Shown: positions 52,724 to 61,815 of the stretch, in pieces
Numbering within the stretch: position 1 is the first letter of the stretch
Layout: every line of letters starts with the position of its first letter
DNA from: Mycolicibacterium sp. S2-37
GTDB taxonomy: Bacteria > Actinomycetota > Actinomycetes > Mycobacteriales > Mycobacteriaceae
DNA length: 64,000 nucleotides
Direction of reading: 5' to 3'
Assembly: GCF_017352375.1 (NCBI RefSeq)
Contig: NZ_JAFEVR010000008.1
Location: forward strand, 310,001-374,000
Translations under genes and position numbers: made by a program
Notes under the pieces: model-generated
Told to the model about the DNA's origin: nothing
Databases searched by the model: none
Seen by the model: only the letters and a program-made list of their open reading frames with translations

Positions 52724-54292
52724 TCAGACCGTGGCGCGATCGCGACCCTCCCAGAACGGTTTACGTAGATCCTTCTTGAGGATCTTGCCCGTGGGGTTGC
52801 GCGGCAGCTCGTCGACGATGTCTATCGAGCGTGGGCACTTGTACCTGGCCAGGCGCTCGCGGCACCAGGCGATCAGATCCTCCTCGGTTGCCGAACCCTC
52901 GATCGCCACCACGGCTTTCACCGCCTCGCCCCACTTCTCGTCAGGTACGCCGATGACGGCCACCTCGGTCACCGCCTCGTGCTCGGCGAGCACCCGTTCG
53001 ACCTCGATGGAGTACACGTTCTCCCCACCGGAGATGATCATGTCCTTGAGCCGGTCTTCGACGAACAGGAACCCGTCAGCGTCGAGTCGGCCGACGTCGC
53101 CGGTGCGGAACCAGCCGTCCTCGGTGATCGACTCGGCGGTCGCCTCGGCTTTGTTGTGGTAGCCCTTCATCAACTGCGGAGTGCGGAACCACAATTCGCC
53201 CTGCTCGCCGTCGGCGACATCCTCGAGGGTGTCGGGGTCGACGACGCGCAGCTCCGCGTTCGGGATGAGCCGGCCCGCGCTGACGAGGCGCTCGGGGTGC
53301 TCGGCGTCCCGGTGGGCCTCTGGCATCAGGTGGCTGATCACGCCGCACACCTCGGTCAATCCGTACACCTGGATGAAATCGGTATCCGGCCACGCCTCGA
53401 GGGCCTGACGAAGCAACGGCAGCGGCATTGGGGATGCGCCGTAGCAGAACGTCTTCAGTGCGCCGAACAGCTTCACCGCATCCGGGCCGGCCTCGAGCAC
53501 CTTCGCCAGCACCGCGGGTACCAGGAAGGTGCGATTGGCGCCCTTGAGGATCGCGTCGGCCAGCGCGGCGCCGTCGACCTCGCGCGTCATCACGCTGGGT
53601 ACGCCGTCGTGAATCCCGAACTGTACGTACGACGATCCGCCCACGTGGAACAGCGGCATGGACACCATGTTCTTGTCGCCATCGTCGAACGCCCAGCCGT
53701 CGTGCGCGTTGAGGGTGTGTGCGATGAGGTTGGCCTGCGTCAGCTCGACACCCTTGGGCCGCCCGGTGGTCCCCGATGAGTACATCAGGATGCAGACGTC
53801 GTCGCCGCGGACGTCGCCGTGGCGGCCGACAGGTGTCGCCCCGGCCAGCAGCGCCTCGTAGTCGTCGCCGTCGCCGCCGTCGGGTGTCACCTCGACGACA
53901 TGTTCCACGTGGTCGAGGCGATCGCGGATGCGGTCGATGGAGCTCCGCAGCTCGCGTCCCACGATGAGCACCTTGGCGCCGCTGTCGTTGAGGACGTAAT
54001 CGAGTTCGTCGCCGGCGAGCCGAAAGTTGACGACCGCGTTCGCCACGCCGAGCGACGCCGCGGCCAACGTCAGTTCGACACAGGCCGGGTGGTTCTTGTC
54101 CAGAAACGCCACCACGTCGCCGCGCTGCACCCCGTAGTCGGTCAGCGCGCCGGCGAGCCTGCGGACGCGATCCTCCCACTGACTCCACGTCCACGACCGG
54201 TCCAGGTAGACGATCGCCTCGCCATCCGGCGTGGTGTGCGCCCAGTGCGCGAGGCGATCGTCGAGGAAGGTGGAGTCGGGCAGCTCAGCCAT
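52724..54292 (-). CDS. fadD8: Fatty-acid/acyl-CoA ligase (ANL superfamily)
   Basis: 522 aa, start at 54292 (MAELPDSTFLDDRLAHW). An AMP-forming ligase with the P-loop YSSGTTGRPKG, the A5 motif VYGLTEVCG, GYHNKAEATAES and DGWFRTGDVGRLD. The C-terminal catalytic Lys lies in NPTGKILKKDLR. It activates a carboxylic acid as an acyl-adenylate and then CoA thioester. The position between menC and an amidohydrolase matches M. tuberculosis fadD8 (Rv0551c). The natural substrate is not known. Confidence 0.88.
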   Translation of the reverse strand: MAELPDSTFLDDRLAHWAHTTPDGEAIVYLDRSWTWSQWEDRVRRLAGALTDYGVQRGDVVAFLDKNHPACVELTLAAASLGVANAVVNFRLAGDELDYVLNDSGAKVLIVGRELRSSIDRIRDRLDHVEHVVEVTPDGGDGDDYEALLAGATPVGRHGDVRGDDVCILMYSSGTTGRPKGVELTQANLIAHTLNAHDGWAFDDGDKNMVSMPLFHVGGSSYVQFGIHDGVPSVMTREVDGAALADAILKGANRTFLVPAVLAKVLEAGPDAVKLFGALKTFCYGASPMPLPLLRQALEAWPDTDFIQVYGLTEVCGVISHLMPEAHRDAEHPERLVSAGRLIPNAELRVVDPDTLEDVADGEQGELWFRTPQLMKGYHNKAEATAESITEDGWFRTGDVGRLDADGFLFVEDRLKDMIISGGENVYSIEVERVLAEHEAVTEVAVIGVPDEKWGEAVKAVVAIEGSATEEDLIAWCRERLARYKCPRSIDIVDELPRNPTGKILKKDLRKPFWEGRDRATV

Positions 54293-54308
54293 ACGCTGAG
54301 CCTGCCAC

Positions 54309-54324
54309 GACAACACGTGTTGTC
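54309..54324. promoter_or_regulatory. Perfect 16-bp palindrome upstream of fadD8
   Basis: GACAACACGTGTTGTC, starting 17 nt upstream of the fadD8 ATG and overlapping the end of the amidohydrolase gene. A likely operator for a dimeric regulator encoded elsewhere. Confidence 0.55.
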
Positions 54325-55939
54325 AACTGGCGTTGGTGTGAACGCGGCGTCCCGCGAGGTATGTCGCACGGATCTCGAGCCCGGCGATGTCCTGCGGGGG
54401 CACGGTGCGGGGGTCGGCGGACAGCACCACCATGTCCGCGTACTTGCCCACCTCGAGTGAACCGATGACGTCGTCGGAGTGCAATTGCCATGCGGCGTCG
54501 ATGGTCTGGGCGCGAATGGCCTGATCAACCGTCAGCCGCTCCTCGGGTCCCAGCACTCGCCCGCTCGGCGCCGTACGCGTCACCGCGACGCTGATGTTGC
54601 GCAGCGGCTCCTCGGGGGTGACCGGCGGATCGTTGTGCAGCGAGATGCGCATTCCGGTCGCGACGGCCGAACCGCACGGCATCCAGCGGCTCCCGCGCTC
54701 CTCTCCGAACAGCCCGTCCACGATCACGTCTCCCCAGTAGTGGATCTGGTCGACGAAGATGCTGCACGTGACGCCGAGTTCGTGGGCGCGCTGCAGTTGC
54801 GCATCGGTGATGGCGCCGACGTGTTCGAGCCGGAGCCGATGGTCGTCGCGGGGATGCTTCGCCAGGGCCTGCTCGTACACGTCGAGGATGGTGTCGACAC
54901 CCTTGTCCCCGTGCACATGACACGCCATCTGCCAGCCCAGCGGGTAGTAGGCGGCGACGATCTCCTCCAGCTGCTCGCGGGTGTAGTTGGCGTGGCCGCA
55001 CGATCCGGGCGTCACGCCGATCGTCCTGGTGGCGGGCGTGTCGAGATACGGGAAGCTCAGGTCGATGTTGCCCACCCACGGTGATCCGTCCACCCAGATC
55101 TTGATGCCCACCTGCCGCACCATGTCGTCGCCGTTGTCGAGCACCTCGGTGGTCGACATCTGTGCCGTGGACATCTCGTAGGTGCGCAGCCGCACGGTCA
55201 CTTCCGATCGCAGCGCGTCCAGCACCGGACGGAACATCGGATCGAAGGCCATCTCCGAACACGTGGTGAGGCCGGCACGGTTGAGCCGTGCACACTCGGC
55301 GAGCAGCATCGCCGGATAGCCGGCCGGGTCGACGGCCCCGCCGATCAGCGAGAACACCGCCCCGGTCTCCTCTGCGGTCCCGTCGAGGTCACCGTTCTCG
55401 TCGCGGCCGTACCTGGCGCCCTTGGGGTCCGGAGTGTCCCGGGTGAGGCCGAGGGCTTTGGCCGCTGCGGAGTTGAAGTAGGCCTTGTGGCCCGAATTGT
55501 GGATGATCACCAGCAGGGTGTCGGGCGCCTCGGCGTCGAGCCACGCGAGCGTCGGCTCGGGCAGCCCCTCCTGGAGCAGCGGATCCCAGCCGTTGAGATA
55601 GGCCCCGTCCTTGCCTCTGACCGAGATTTCGTTGCGGATCGCGGCCAGCACCTCGTCAGCGTCGCGCATGATGACGGGCCGAATGTCGACGATGCGATCG
55701 GCGAGCACCACGGCCTCCATCAGCGGATGTCCGTGCGCCTCGACGAACCCGGGCATGACGCAGCCGTCTGCGAGGTCGATCACCTCGGTGCCGTCACCGA
55801 TCCACTGCTCGACCTCTGCGCGGTCGCCGACGGCGACGATGCGCCCGTCGCGCACGGCCACCGCCTGCGCGTCCGGCGCCGCGGCGTCGACGGTGAGTAC
55901 GGTGCCGATGAGAACCAGGTCAGCCGAGTTCGGTTGCAT
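54323..55939 (-). CDS. Amidohydrolase family protein (YtcJ-like)
   Basis: 538 aa, start at 55939 (MQPNSADLVLIGTVLTVDA). Metal-dependent hydrolase with the N-terminal composite domain, the HxH motif in EAHGHP, further metal residues in CHVHGDKG and RLEHVG, and a late Asp in HNDPPVTP. The C-terminal EVGKYADMVVLSADP is the family closing motif. It matches M. tuberculosis Rv0552 by position next to fadD8 and menC. Substrate unknown. Confidence 0.87.
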   Translation of the reverse strand: MQPNSADLVLIGTVLTVDAAAPDAQAVAVRDGRIVAVGDRAEVEQWIGDGTEVIDLADGCVMPGFVEAHGHPLMEAVVLADRIVDIRPVIMRDADEVLAAIRNEISVRGKDGAYLNGWDPLLQEGLPEPTLAWLDAEAPDTLLVIIHNSGHKAYFNSAAAKALGLTRDTPDPKGARYGRDENGDLDGTAEETGAVFSLIGGAVDPAGYPAMLLAECARLNRAGLTTCSEMAFDPMFRPVLDALRSEVTVRLRTYEMSTAQMSTTEVLDNGDDMVRQVGIKIWVDGSPWVGNIDLSFPYLDTPATRTIGVTPGSCGHANYTREQLEEIVAAYYPLGWQMACHVHGDKGVDTILDVYEQALAKHPRDDHRLRLEHVGAITDAQLQRAHELGVTCSIFVDQIHYWGDVIVDGLFGEERGSRWMPCGSAVATGMRISLHNDPPVTPEEPLRNISVAVTRTAPSGRVLGPEERLTVDQAIRAQTIDAAWQLHSDDVIGSLEVGKYADMVVLSADPRTVPPQDIAGLEIRATYLAGRRVHTNAS

Positions 55940-56008
55940 GGCCTGAGTATGCCGACGCACACAGTCGGCTGCGGTGTGTCGGTGTCCACGACACGCCGGT
56001 CGGCTCGG

Positions 56009-56614
56009 TCATGCGCCGTTGCAGACCCCGGATCCGCGGATCGCGCCGCCGTACACGTGCGCGGTCGCGACGTTCGCGTTGATCTGCCCGGCCGGAACCT
56101 CGCGCTTGATCTTGTCGCTGATCTGGGTCAGCTGGTACCACAGCCGGTAGATCGAATCACCGTGGAACAGCGGCGAATACTCGCTCTGGTCCGGGTAGTT
56201 CACGATGTAGAGGGTGTCGGCCCGCGGCTGCAGGAACGCCGCGGACTGGTCGAGGTTGGCGGCGACGACGCCCGCCGCTTCCCGCACCCCGGGCGCCGAC
56301 CAGTCGTCGCGGCGGTCACCGAGGAAACGCTGGAACCCAAGAGCCTGGCTCATCAGCACGTCGTACTGGGCGTTGATCCACTGGCAGGACTCACGCTGCG
56401 CGGTGAGCTGTTCGGGCGTCACCCGGTTCTGCCACAGGTTGTACGGGAACACCGTGTAGTTCGGCTGCCAGTTCGAGGGATACGGGACGAACACCGGCAG
56501 CGACGGTGTGCCGGGTTGCTGATCGGGCTCGGCCGCAGCGACCGGCAGTCCGATCGGCGGTGCGAGCGCCAGCCCGGCCAGTATCACCGCGACGCGCACC
56601 GCGGACCCGAACAT
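56009..56614 (-). CDS. Secreted protein, heme/helical type, unknown function
   Basis: 201 aa, start at 56614. A signal peptide of about 30 residues (VAVILAGLALAPPIGLPVAA ending AEP) is followed by a Trp/Tyr-rich mature part: PSNWQPNYTVFPYNLWQNRV, ESCQWINAQYDVLM and LYIVNYPDQSEYSPLFHGDS. Two Cys may pair. It overlaps nothing and is 2 nt from the upstream exported-protein gene. Both lie just downstream of the mce operon. No family recognised. Confidence 0.72.
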   Translation of the reverse strand: MFGSAVRVAVILAGLALAPPIGLPVAAAEPDQQPGTPSLPVFVPYPSNWQPNYTVFPYNLWQNRVTPEQLTAQRESCQWINAQYDVLMSQALGFQRFLGDRRDDWSAPGVREAAGVVAANLDQSAAFLQPRADTLYIVNYPDQSEYSPLFHGDSIYRLWYQLTQISDKIKREVPAGQINANVATAHVYGGAIRGSGVCNGA

Positions 56615-56616
56615 GG

Positions 56617-57399
56617 TCAGGCTCCGCCGAACTCGGGGCGCAGGACCGGAGCGAGCGCGGCCAGCGGGATGCGGGCTTGCACCGTCCCGCCGTCCATCGA
56701 CCACTGCATGACTCCGGGGGTGTAGTTGGTCGGAGAGTCGCGTCCCACCGGGTAGTCCGGCATGTAGAGCACCAGCTCGCCGGGGGTCAGCGCCCACGCC
56801 TTGTATCCGCCCGAGTACACCTTGTCCGGCGTCCAGCGGTCCGGGACGAACGGGTAGGTTCCCGGATGGTGTTGTGGCCTAGCCACATCCAGCGCCTGTC
56901 TGACGTACGGCTCGGCCAGCGGCGGAATCGCGACGAGCGGATCGACGCCCGGCTTCATGAGATCGGCCAGCTGCAGCTGACGTCCGTCGGCGAAGGTGAA
57001 GGTGCGGTAGGCGTTGTTGAAGTCGGGGCCGTCGGCGTGGTAGGTCTCGCGGTAGACCAGTGTCGACGCGGGACCGTGCCGGAAGGTCTGATAGTTGCCC
57101 TCACCGAAGCTGTCGGCCACCATTTTCTCGCCCACGTTCCGCCAGTTGCTCACGAGCGTCCGCAGGTAGTCCCGGACGACCGGTCCGGCCACCGCGTCGT
57201 CGATGAACGCGGCCGGCAGGGCCACCTTGATGTCGCGCACCGCATTGCGTTCCGAGTGCACCGAGGTCCGGCAAAACTGCCCGTCCCAGGCCCCGCCGAG
57301 CTCGGCGCAGAAGGTGTCCGCCGATGCGGCGGCGACCGGCAGCCCGTTCACAGCGCCGGCGATGAGCGCGCACGCGGCGATGACACCGATGCACCTCAT
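56617..57399 (-). CDS. Secreted MPT64/TB22.2-like (DUF3298-type) protein
   Basis: 260 aa with a signal peptide (about 1-27). The mature part follows the MPT64/RsiV-like layout: SERNAVRDIKVALPAAFIDD, WRNVGEKMVADSFGEGNYQT, YRTFTFADGRQLQLADLMKP, and a C-terminal domain with YKAWALTPGELVLYMPDYPV. Proteins of this type are major secreted antigens of mycobacteria. A Cys pair (FCAELGGAWDGQFC) follows the signal. It probably shares a transcript with the neighbouring secreted protein and the mce genes. Confidence 0.78.
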   Translation of the reverse strand: MRCIGVIAACALIAGAVNGLPVAAASADTFCAELGGAWDGQFCRTSVHSERNAVRDIKVALPAAFIDDAVAGPVVRDYLRTLVSNWRNVGEKMVADSFGEGNYQTFRHGPASTLVYRETYHADGPDFNNAYRTFTFADGRQLQLADLMKPGVDPLVAIPPLAEPYVRQALDVARPQHHPGTYPFVPDRWTPDKVYSGGYKAWALTPGELVLYMPDYPVGRDSPTNYTPGVMQWSMDGGTVQARIPLAALAPVLRPEFGGA

Positions 57400-57412
57400 G
57401 GCGTCACGAACC

Positions 57413-58063
57413 TCACGGCAGCTCGACTTTGCTTGCCCGCCAACGCCCGTCGACGTACTCCATGGTCATCTTGATGCGGCTGCGGTCGATGCGTGGATCG
57501 GGAACCGCGGTGTTGGAGACCGACTGGTCGACGAACAACAGCACGACCACCTTGTCCTTGGTCGCCGACTGCACGGCCGAGTCCACGACCACACCGCGCG
57601 CAGAGGCCTTGTTGTCGATGAGCAGCTGCCGCAACTCGACGCTGGACTGGGAGTACATGTCCTTGAACTCGCCGGTGGCGCCGTCGAGCACCTGATCGAA
57701 GTTCTCGTCCACCTTCGCCGAGTCGATGCTGGTGAGGATCTGCGCGTAGCCGACCGCCGCCTCCTGTGCCGCGTCAGCGGCGTGGGTGACCTGGCGTTGC
57801 TGCCACAGCTGCCAGCCGAGGAAGGCCGCTGCCGCGAGGCTGCCGACGATCAGCACCGCCACCGCCGCGACCAGCGCGCGCCGTCGCCACGATGGCCGCG
57901 CCGCCGCTGGGGTTTCGGTGTCGTCGCCGGACTCGTCGGTGTCGGCGCTCCCGTCGGATTCGCTGGCGCTGTCGGATTCGGTGACGCTGTCGACGTCCGT
58001 GTCAGGGCCGGCGTCGGGCTTCTCGTCGGCGAGATCCTTGTCGGTCATGGCGGTCAATTCCAT
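57413..58063 (-). CDS. Mce-associated membrane protein
   Basis: 216 aa from 58063 (MELTAMTDKD), or 58048 as a shorter start. An acidic N-terminus rich in Asp/Ser/Glu (about 5-50), one transmembrane helix (ALVAAVAVLIVGSLAAAAFL) and an outer NTF2-like domain ending YVDGRWRASKVELP: the layout of Mas proteins that stabilise Mce lipid-transport complexes. It lies 28 nt downstream of the mceF gene on the same strand. Confidence 0.88.
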   Translation of the reverse strand: MELTAMTDKDLADEKPDAGPDTDVDSVTESDSASESDGSADTDESGDDTETPAAARPSWRRRALVAAVAVLIVGSLAAAAFLGWQLWQQRQVTHAADAAQEAAVGYAQILTSIDSAKVDENFDQVLDGATGEFKDMYSQSSVELRQLLIDNKASARGVVVDSAVQSATKDKVVVLLFVDQSVSNTAVPDPRIDRSRIKMTMEYVDGRWRASKVELP

Positions 58064-58091
58064 CTCATGGTGACTCTCGTGTCGAGGTGGT

Positions 58092-59342
58092 TCATCTCGG
58101 TGGCTCGATCGGCAGTGTGGGACCGCCGTATTCGGTGGGAATGGTGTAGCGGCCCCGTGGGGTCGGATCGGTGGTGCGACCGAGGTCGGCGCCGAGCGGT
58201 GGGCCTGCGGTGTCGTCGCCGGCCGGCCGGGGCGCGTTCTTCGCGCCGCGAACCAGGACACCGGGGTGATCGTCGCGGCAATAGGTGTACATGTAGGGCT
58301 CCGGATAGTCGGCCGACGACGGTGGCCGACGCGGGGTGCCGTAGTCGCAGGTGTACCGCGGGTAGATGTCGCCGGTCGCCCAGAGCCCGTTGTCGTGCAT
58401 GACGCTGCCGATGGCGTCCAGCACCGAGGTCCGGTAGTCGGGGAACAGCGCGTGCAGTGCCGGCACCCGCAGATAGAGCAGCTGCGACGTGGTGGTCAGA
58501 CTGCCGAGCAGCTGCACCATCGTCTCGGAGTTGTCGGCGAACAGGTTGTCCACCGATGTCAATGTGCCTGGGGTCCGTTCGGTGAGCCTGCGGAATCCCT
58601 CGCGCATCCTGTTCACGCCTGTGAACGTCTCGCCGAGATTGTCCGAGGCCACCCCGATCCCCTCGTTCTTGTCGGCCGCCAGCGTCAGCACCACCCGGCT
58701 GGTGCGCAACACGCTGGTGGTCTCCGGGAGCACCGAGTCCAGGGTCGAGAGCAGGAAGGTGCCCCCGTCGATGACGTCGGCGAGCTTCTGCGGGCCGGCC
58801 TCGCTCATGCTGAGCTCCTTCTTGATGAGCTCGAGTTTGGCGGTGTTCACCTGTGCCAGTGCGCCGTCCGCGTTGGCGAGGAGATCGGCCAGGCTCACCG
58901 GAACGGTGGTGTCGCGCTGCGCGACCACGCTTCCGTCCTCGAGATAGGGCCCTTCCCCGCTGTCGGGGACGAAGTCGATGTACTGCTCACCGGCCGGCGA
59001 CAGCCCCGACACCCGGACCTGGCTGGCCGCCGGAACCCTGACCGTCGAATCGACGGACACCACGGCGTTCACGCCGTCCGGCGTGAGGTCGAGCCTTTCG
59101 ACCCGCCCGATCGGCACACCGCGCTGGGTGACGTTCTGGTTCGGCAGCAGTCCGGCGGATTCCGGCAGCGCGACCGTCACCCGGTAGCTCGATGCCACCG
59201 GATTGACCTGCAGCGCACCGAGGAACAGGTACGCCGACGCGACGACGAAGGTCAGCACCAGAGCGCCTGCGGACAACCACGCCCGGCGGCGGTGCCCGGC
59301 CCGGACTCCTGAGACGATGCGGTCGGCGATCGTACGGATCAT
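58092..59342 (-). CDS. MceF-type lipid-transport subunit
   Basis: 416 aa, start at 59342 (MIRTIADRIVSGV), overlapping the mceE stop as ATGA. One N-terminal helix (LSAGALVLTFVVASAYLFLG), then the MlaD/MCE domain (about 37-115) with YRVTVALPESAGLLPNQNVT and VRVSGLSPAGEQYIDF. Long helices follow, and the C-terminal tail has four Cys. It is the last mce gene, so it is MceF by position. Mce complexes carry lipids or sterols through the envelope. Confidence 0.9.
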   Translation of the reverse strand: MIRTIADRIVSGVRAGHRRRAWLSAGALVLTFVVASAYLFLGALQVNPVASSYRVTVALPESAGLLPNQNVTQRGVPIGRVERLDLTPDGVNAVVSVDSTVRVPAASQVRVSGLSPAGEQYIDFVPDSGEGPYLEDGSVVAQRDTTVPVSLADLLANADGALAQVNTAKLELIKKELSMSEAGPQKLADVIDGGTFLLSTLDSVLPETTSVLRTSRVVLTLAADKNEGIGVASDNLGETFTGVNRMREGFRRLTERTPGTLTSVDNLFADNSETMVQLLGSLTTTSQLLYLRVPALHALFPDYRTSVLDAIGSVMHDNGLWATGDIYPRYTCDYGTPRRPPSSADYPEPYMYTYCRDDHPGVLVRGAKNAPRPAGDDTAGPPLGADLGRTTDPTPRGRYTIPTEYGGPTLPIEPPR

Positions 59343-60703
59343 CGCGGTGCCTCCGCCGGCAGCAGCGGCGCGGGTGCCGGCGGCGCGGGCGGTGGTCCCG
59401 GCGGCGCAGGCAGTCCCGGGCCAGGGGGTGACTGCACCGCGGGCGTCGGCGGCGGGGTCCACACCGAAGCCGGTGGGGCAGGCCCGATCGCACCCGGCGG
59501 GGGCGGCGGGGGTGGGCCCACCGTCCCGGGAACCGTCACGGTCTGCCCCGGTTCGGTGGGGCTGGGGATGACCGGCAGCTGCGGCACCCCGGTGCCCCGA
59601 CCCACGATCCGTTCCTGCAGCCGGAACAGCGTGTACTGCAGGGATCCGACGAGCTGGTGCCAGTTGTAGCGCTTGGGTCCGTGCAGACCCCGGTCACCGG
59701 TGAACCCGATGTCCGGTATCGACCCGAGGATCAACCTGTCGATGCTGGCGCGCACCGCGATCGCGTTGCCGGTGGTCGATTTGACGAACGGCGGCATCAA
59801 CCGGTTCAGCGCGTACAGGGTGGCGTCGGGAGTCAGGGCCACGTCGTTCCAGGCGCCGGCGATGGTGTTCGCGTCGGCGATGACGCTGCGCCCGCTGGTG
59901 TCGGTGCCCGCGATGGACGGGAACTTCCGTAGCTGCCCGGACGTGTCGCCGAGCTCGACCACCAGATCGGCGATCTGTTCGGTGTGGGCAGCCAGGGTGT
60001 CGGTGGCGGGTCCCGCGGCGTCCATCACCTCGCCGAGGGCTTGATTCTTGGCTTCGAGTTGACCCACCAGCCGGGACGTCTCGGTCATCGCCGTCGAGAT
60101 CTCCTCGGAACGACGGTTGAGCGTGCCGAGTGTGCGGTTGGTCTTGCCGATCAGGTCGCCGAAAGCCTGACCCTGGTCGCCCGTCGCGCGGCCCAGCCCG
60201 TTGATGATGTTGGTGAAATTGCGTACCGCCCCGCCGTTGACCAGGATCGCCGCCGAGCTCAGCACCGACTCGACGGTCGCTGCGGCAGTGGTGGATTCGA
60301 TGCCGATGGTGTCACCGTCGCCGAGCATCCGAGTTCCAGGCCCAGGCTGGGCCGGCGGTTTGATCGCCACGAAGACGTCGCCCAGCGGGGTCGCCGACCG
60401 CAGCTCGGCGGTACTGCCTTCGGGTAGCTGTACGCCGTCTCTGATGCGCAGCGTGGTGACTGCGGTGTAATCGCGTGCCTGCATGGACTCCATCTGGCCG
60501 ATATCGGCGCCCGCGAGCCTCACCTTCGCCATCGCGGGCAGATTCAAGGCATTGGAGAAGACCGCGGTCAGGGTGTACCCGTCCCCGCCGCCGCCCGGCG
60601 CCGGAAGCGGCAGGCTGGCAAGGCCTTCGGTGGCGCAGGCCGACACCGACACGACGCTGACGACTGCGGCTGCCAGCACCGACCTCAGCTGGCGGGCTTT
60701 CAC
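59339..60703 (-). CDS. MceE-type lipoprotein
   Basis: 454 aa; GTG start at 60703 overlapping the mceD stop (GTGA). Lipoprotein signal ending VSVSAC with the lipidated Cys near residue 22. The MCE domain begins YTLTAVFSNALNLPAMAKVR. A long helical region follows, and the last 70 residues are Pro-rich (PPPPPPPGAIGPAPPAS). The lipobox and Pro-rich tail are typical of MceE. The unusually long Pro tail may span the peptidoglycan. Confidence 0.9.
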   Translation of the reverse strand: MKARQLRSVLAAAVVSVVSVSACATEGLASLPLPAPGGGGDGYTLTAVFSNALNLPAMAKVRLAGADIGQMESMQARDYTAVTTLRIRDGVQLPEGSTAELRSATPLGDVFVAIKPPAQPGPGTRMLGDGDTIGIESTTAAATVESVLSSAAILVNGGAVRNFTNIINGLGRATGDQGQAFGDLIGKTNRTLGTLNRRSEEISTAMTETSRLVGQLEAKNQALGEVMDAAGPATDTLAAHTEQIADLVVELGDTSGQLRKFPSIAGTDTSGRSVIADANTIAGAWNDVALTPDATLYALNRLMPPFVKSTTGNAIAVRASIDRLILGSIPDIGFTGDRGLHGPKRYNWHQLVGSLQYTLFRLQERIVGRGTGVPQLPVIPSPTEPGQTVTVPGTVGPPPPPPPGAIGPAPPASVWTPPPTPAVQSPPGPGLPAPPGPPPAPPAPAPLLPAEAPR

Positions 60704-61815
60704 TTCTGCCCCATCGCTGCGAGGCCGTCCAGGACGTAGCTCAAGCCGAAGTCGGGGCCGAAATCCTCCAAGGTGCCGGTGCTGCAACCCAGTTGCCGCA
60801 GACCCATCATGTTGCACATCTCTTTGACCGTCTGGGTGTCGAACAACACCTTGTCGGTGAGCACGTGTACGCGCACCGATCCGTTGGTGCGGTCGATCGC
60901 GTTGTAGATGTTGTCCAGCGTCATCGGCGTCAGGTCGAGGAACTCGGCAAGGTCGCGCTGATGGTCCACGGTCGTGGTCAGCGTCGTATCGCCGTTGGCG
61001 ACGATCTGCTTGACCGCGTCGCGGTGGGTGTCGAGCACCTGGCCCAGTTGATCCACCACGTCGTTGATCTTGCGGCCCGTCGTCCCCGACCCGAAGTTCT
61101 CGTCGGCCAGCACCTGGCTGAGCTGCCGGACACTGGAACCGAATTCACGCAGCGTGGCGTCGTTGTCAGCGGCCGCGGTGAACAGCGTGCTGATGTTGCG
61201 GATGATGCCGGTCAGCTGATCGCGGGTCACCTGGCCGCGGTCGGAGCTCAACCGCAGCGCGTTCGACAACTCGCCGAGCGCGTCCTTCATCGCCTGGCCA
61301 TTGCCGTCGGCGATCTCGGCGCTGGCGTCGACCACGTCGGCGATCGGACCGTCGCCCCGGCCGTCGCCGCGCAGCGAGGTGGACAGCTTGTCGAGTACGT
61401 CGAGCACCCGGGCGAACTCCACCGGGGTCCTGGTGCGGTTCAATCCGATGGTGTCGCGGTTCTGCAGCGTCGGTCCATCCCGGTAGGCCGGGGTGAGTTC
61501 GATCTGCCTGTCGGTCAGGATCGAGTTCGAGATGGTCACCGCCTGCACGTCGGCCGGCACCCGAACGTCACTGTCGACGGTGAACTCGACCTCCACGTAG
61601 CCGCCCTTGGCCACGATCTTGGTGACCTCGCCCACCGGCATACCCAGCACCGCAACGGTATTGCCCTCGTAGAGTCCCGCCGCGCTGTCGAACTGCGCGG
61701 TGACCGAGATCTTGTCCAGCTTGTCGGCGACCATGTACCAGCCGGCGCTGGCGACCACCGCCGCCAGCACCACGACCACGGCGATCGCCGAGATGACCTT
61801 CGCCCGCCCGCTCAT
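60700..61815 (-). CDS. MceD-type lipid-transport subunit
   Basis: 371 aa, start at 61815 overlapping the mceC stop by 4 nt. An N-terminal helix (VISAIAVVVVLAAVVASAGW) is followed by the MCE domain (KISVTAQFDSAAGLYEGNTV, VLGMPVGEV). A helical part with NISTLFTAAADNDATLREFG follows. A Cys pair sits near the C-terminus (EMCNMMGLRQLGCSTGTL). Fourth mce gene in order. Its helices form part of the hydrophobic tunnel of the Mce needle in known complexes. Confidence 0.9.
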   Translation of the reverse strand: MSGRAKVISAIAVVVVLAAVVASAGWYMVADKLDKISVTAQFDSAAGLYEGNTVAVLGMPVGEVTKIVAKGGYVEVEFTVDSDVRVPADVQAVTISNSILTDRQIELTPAYRDGPTLQNRDTIGLNRTRTPVEFARVLDVLDKLSTSLRGDGRGDGPIADVVDASAEIADGNGQAMKDALGELSNALRLSSDRGQVTRDQLTGIIRNISTLFTAAADNDATLREFGSSVRQLSQVLADENFGSGTTGRKINDVVDQLGQVLDTHRDAVKQIVANGDTTLTTTVDHQRDLAEFLDLTPMTLDNIYNAIDRTNGSVRVHVLTDKVLFDTQTVKEMCNMMGLRQLGCSTGTLEDFGPDFGLSYVLDGLAAMGQK

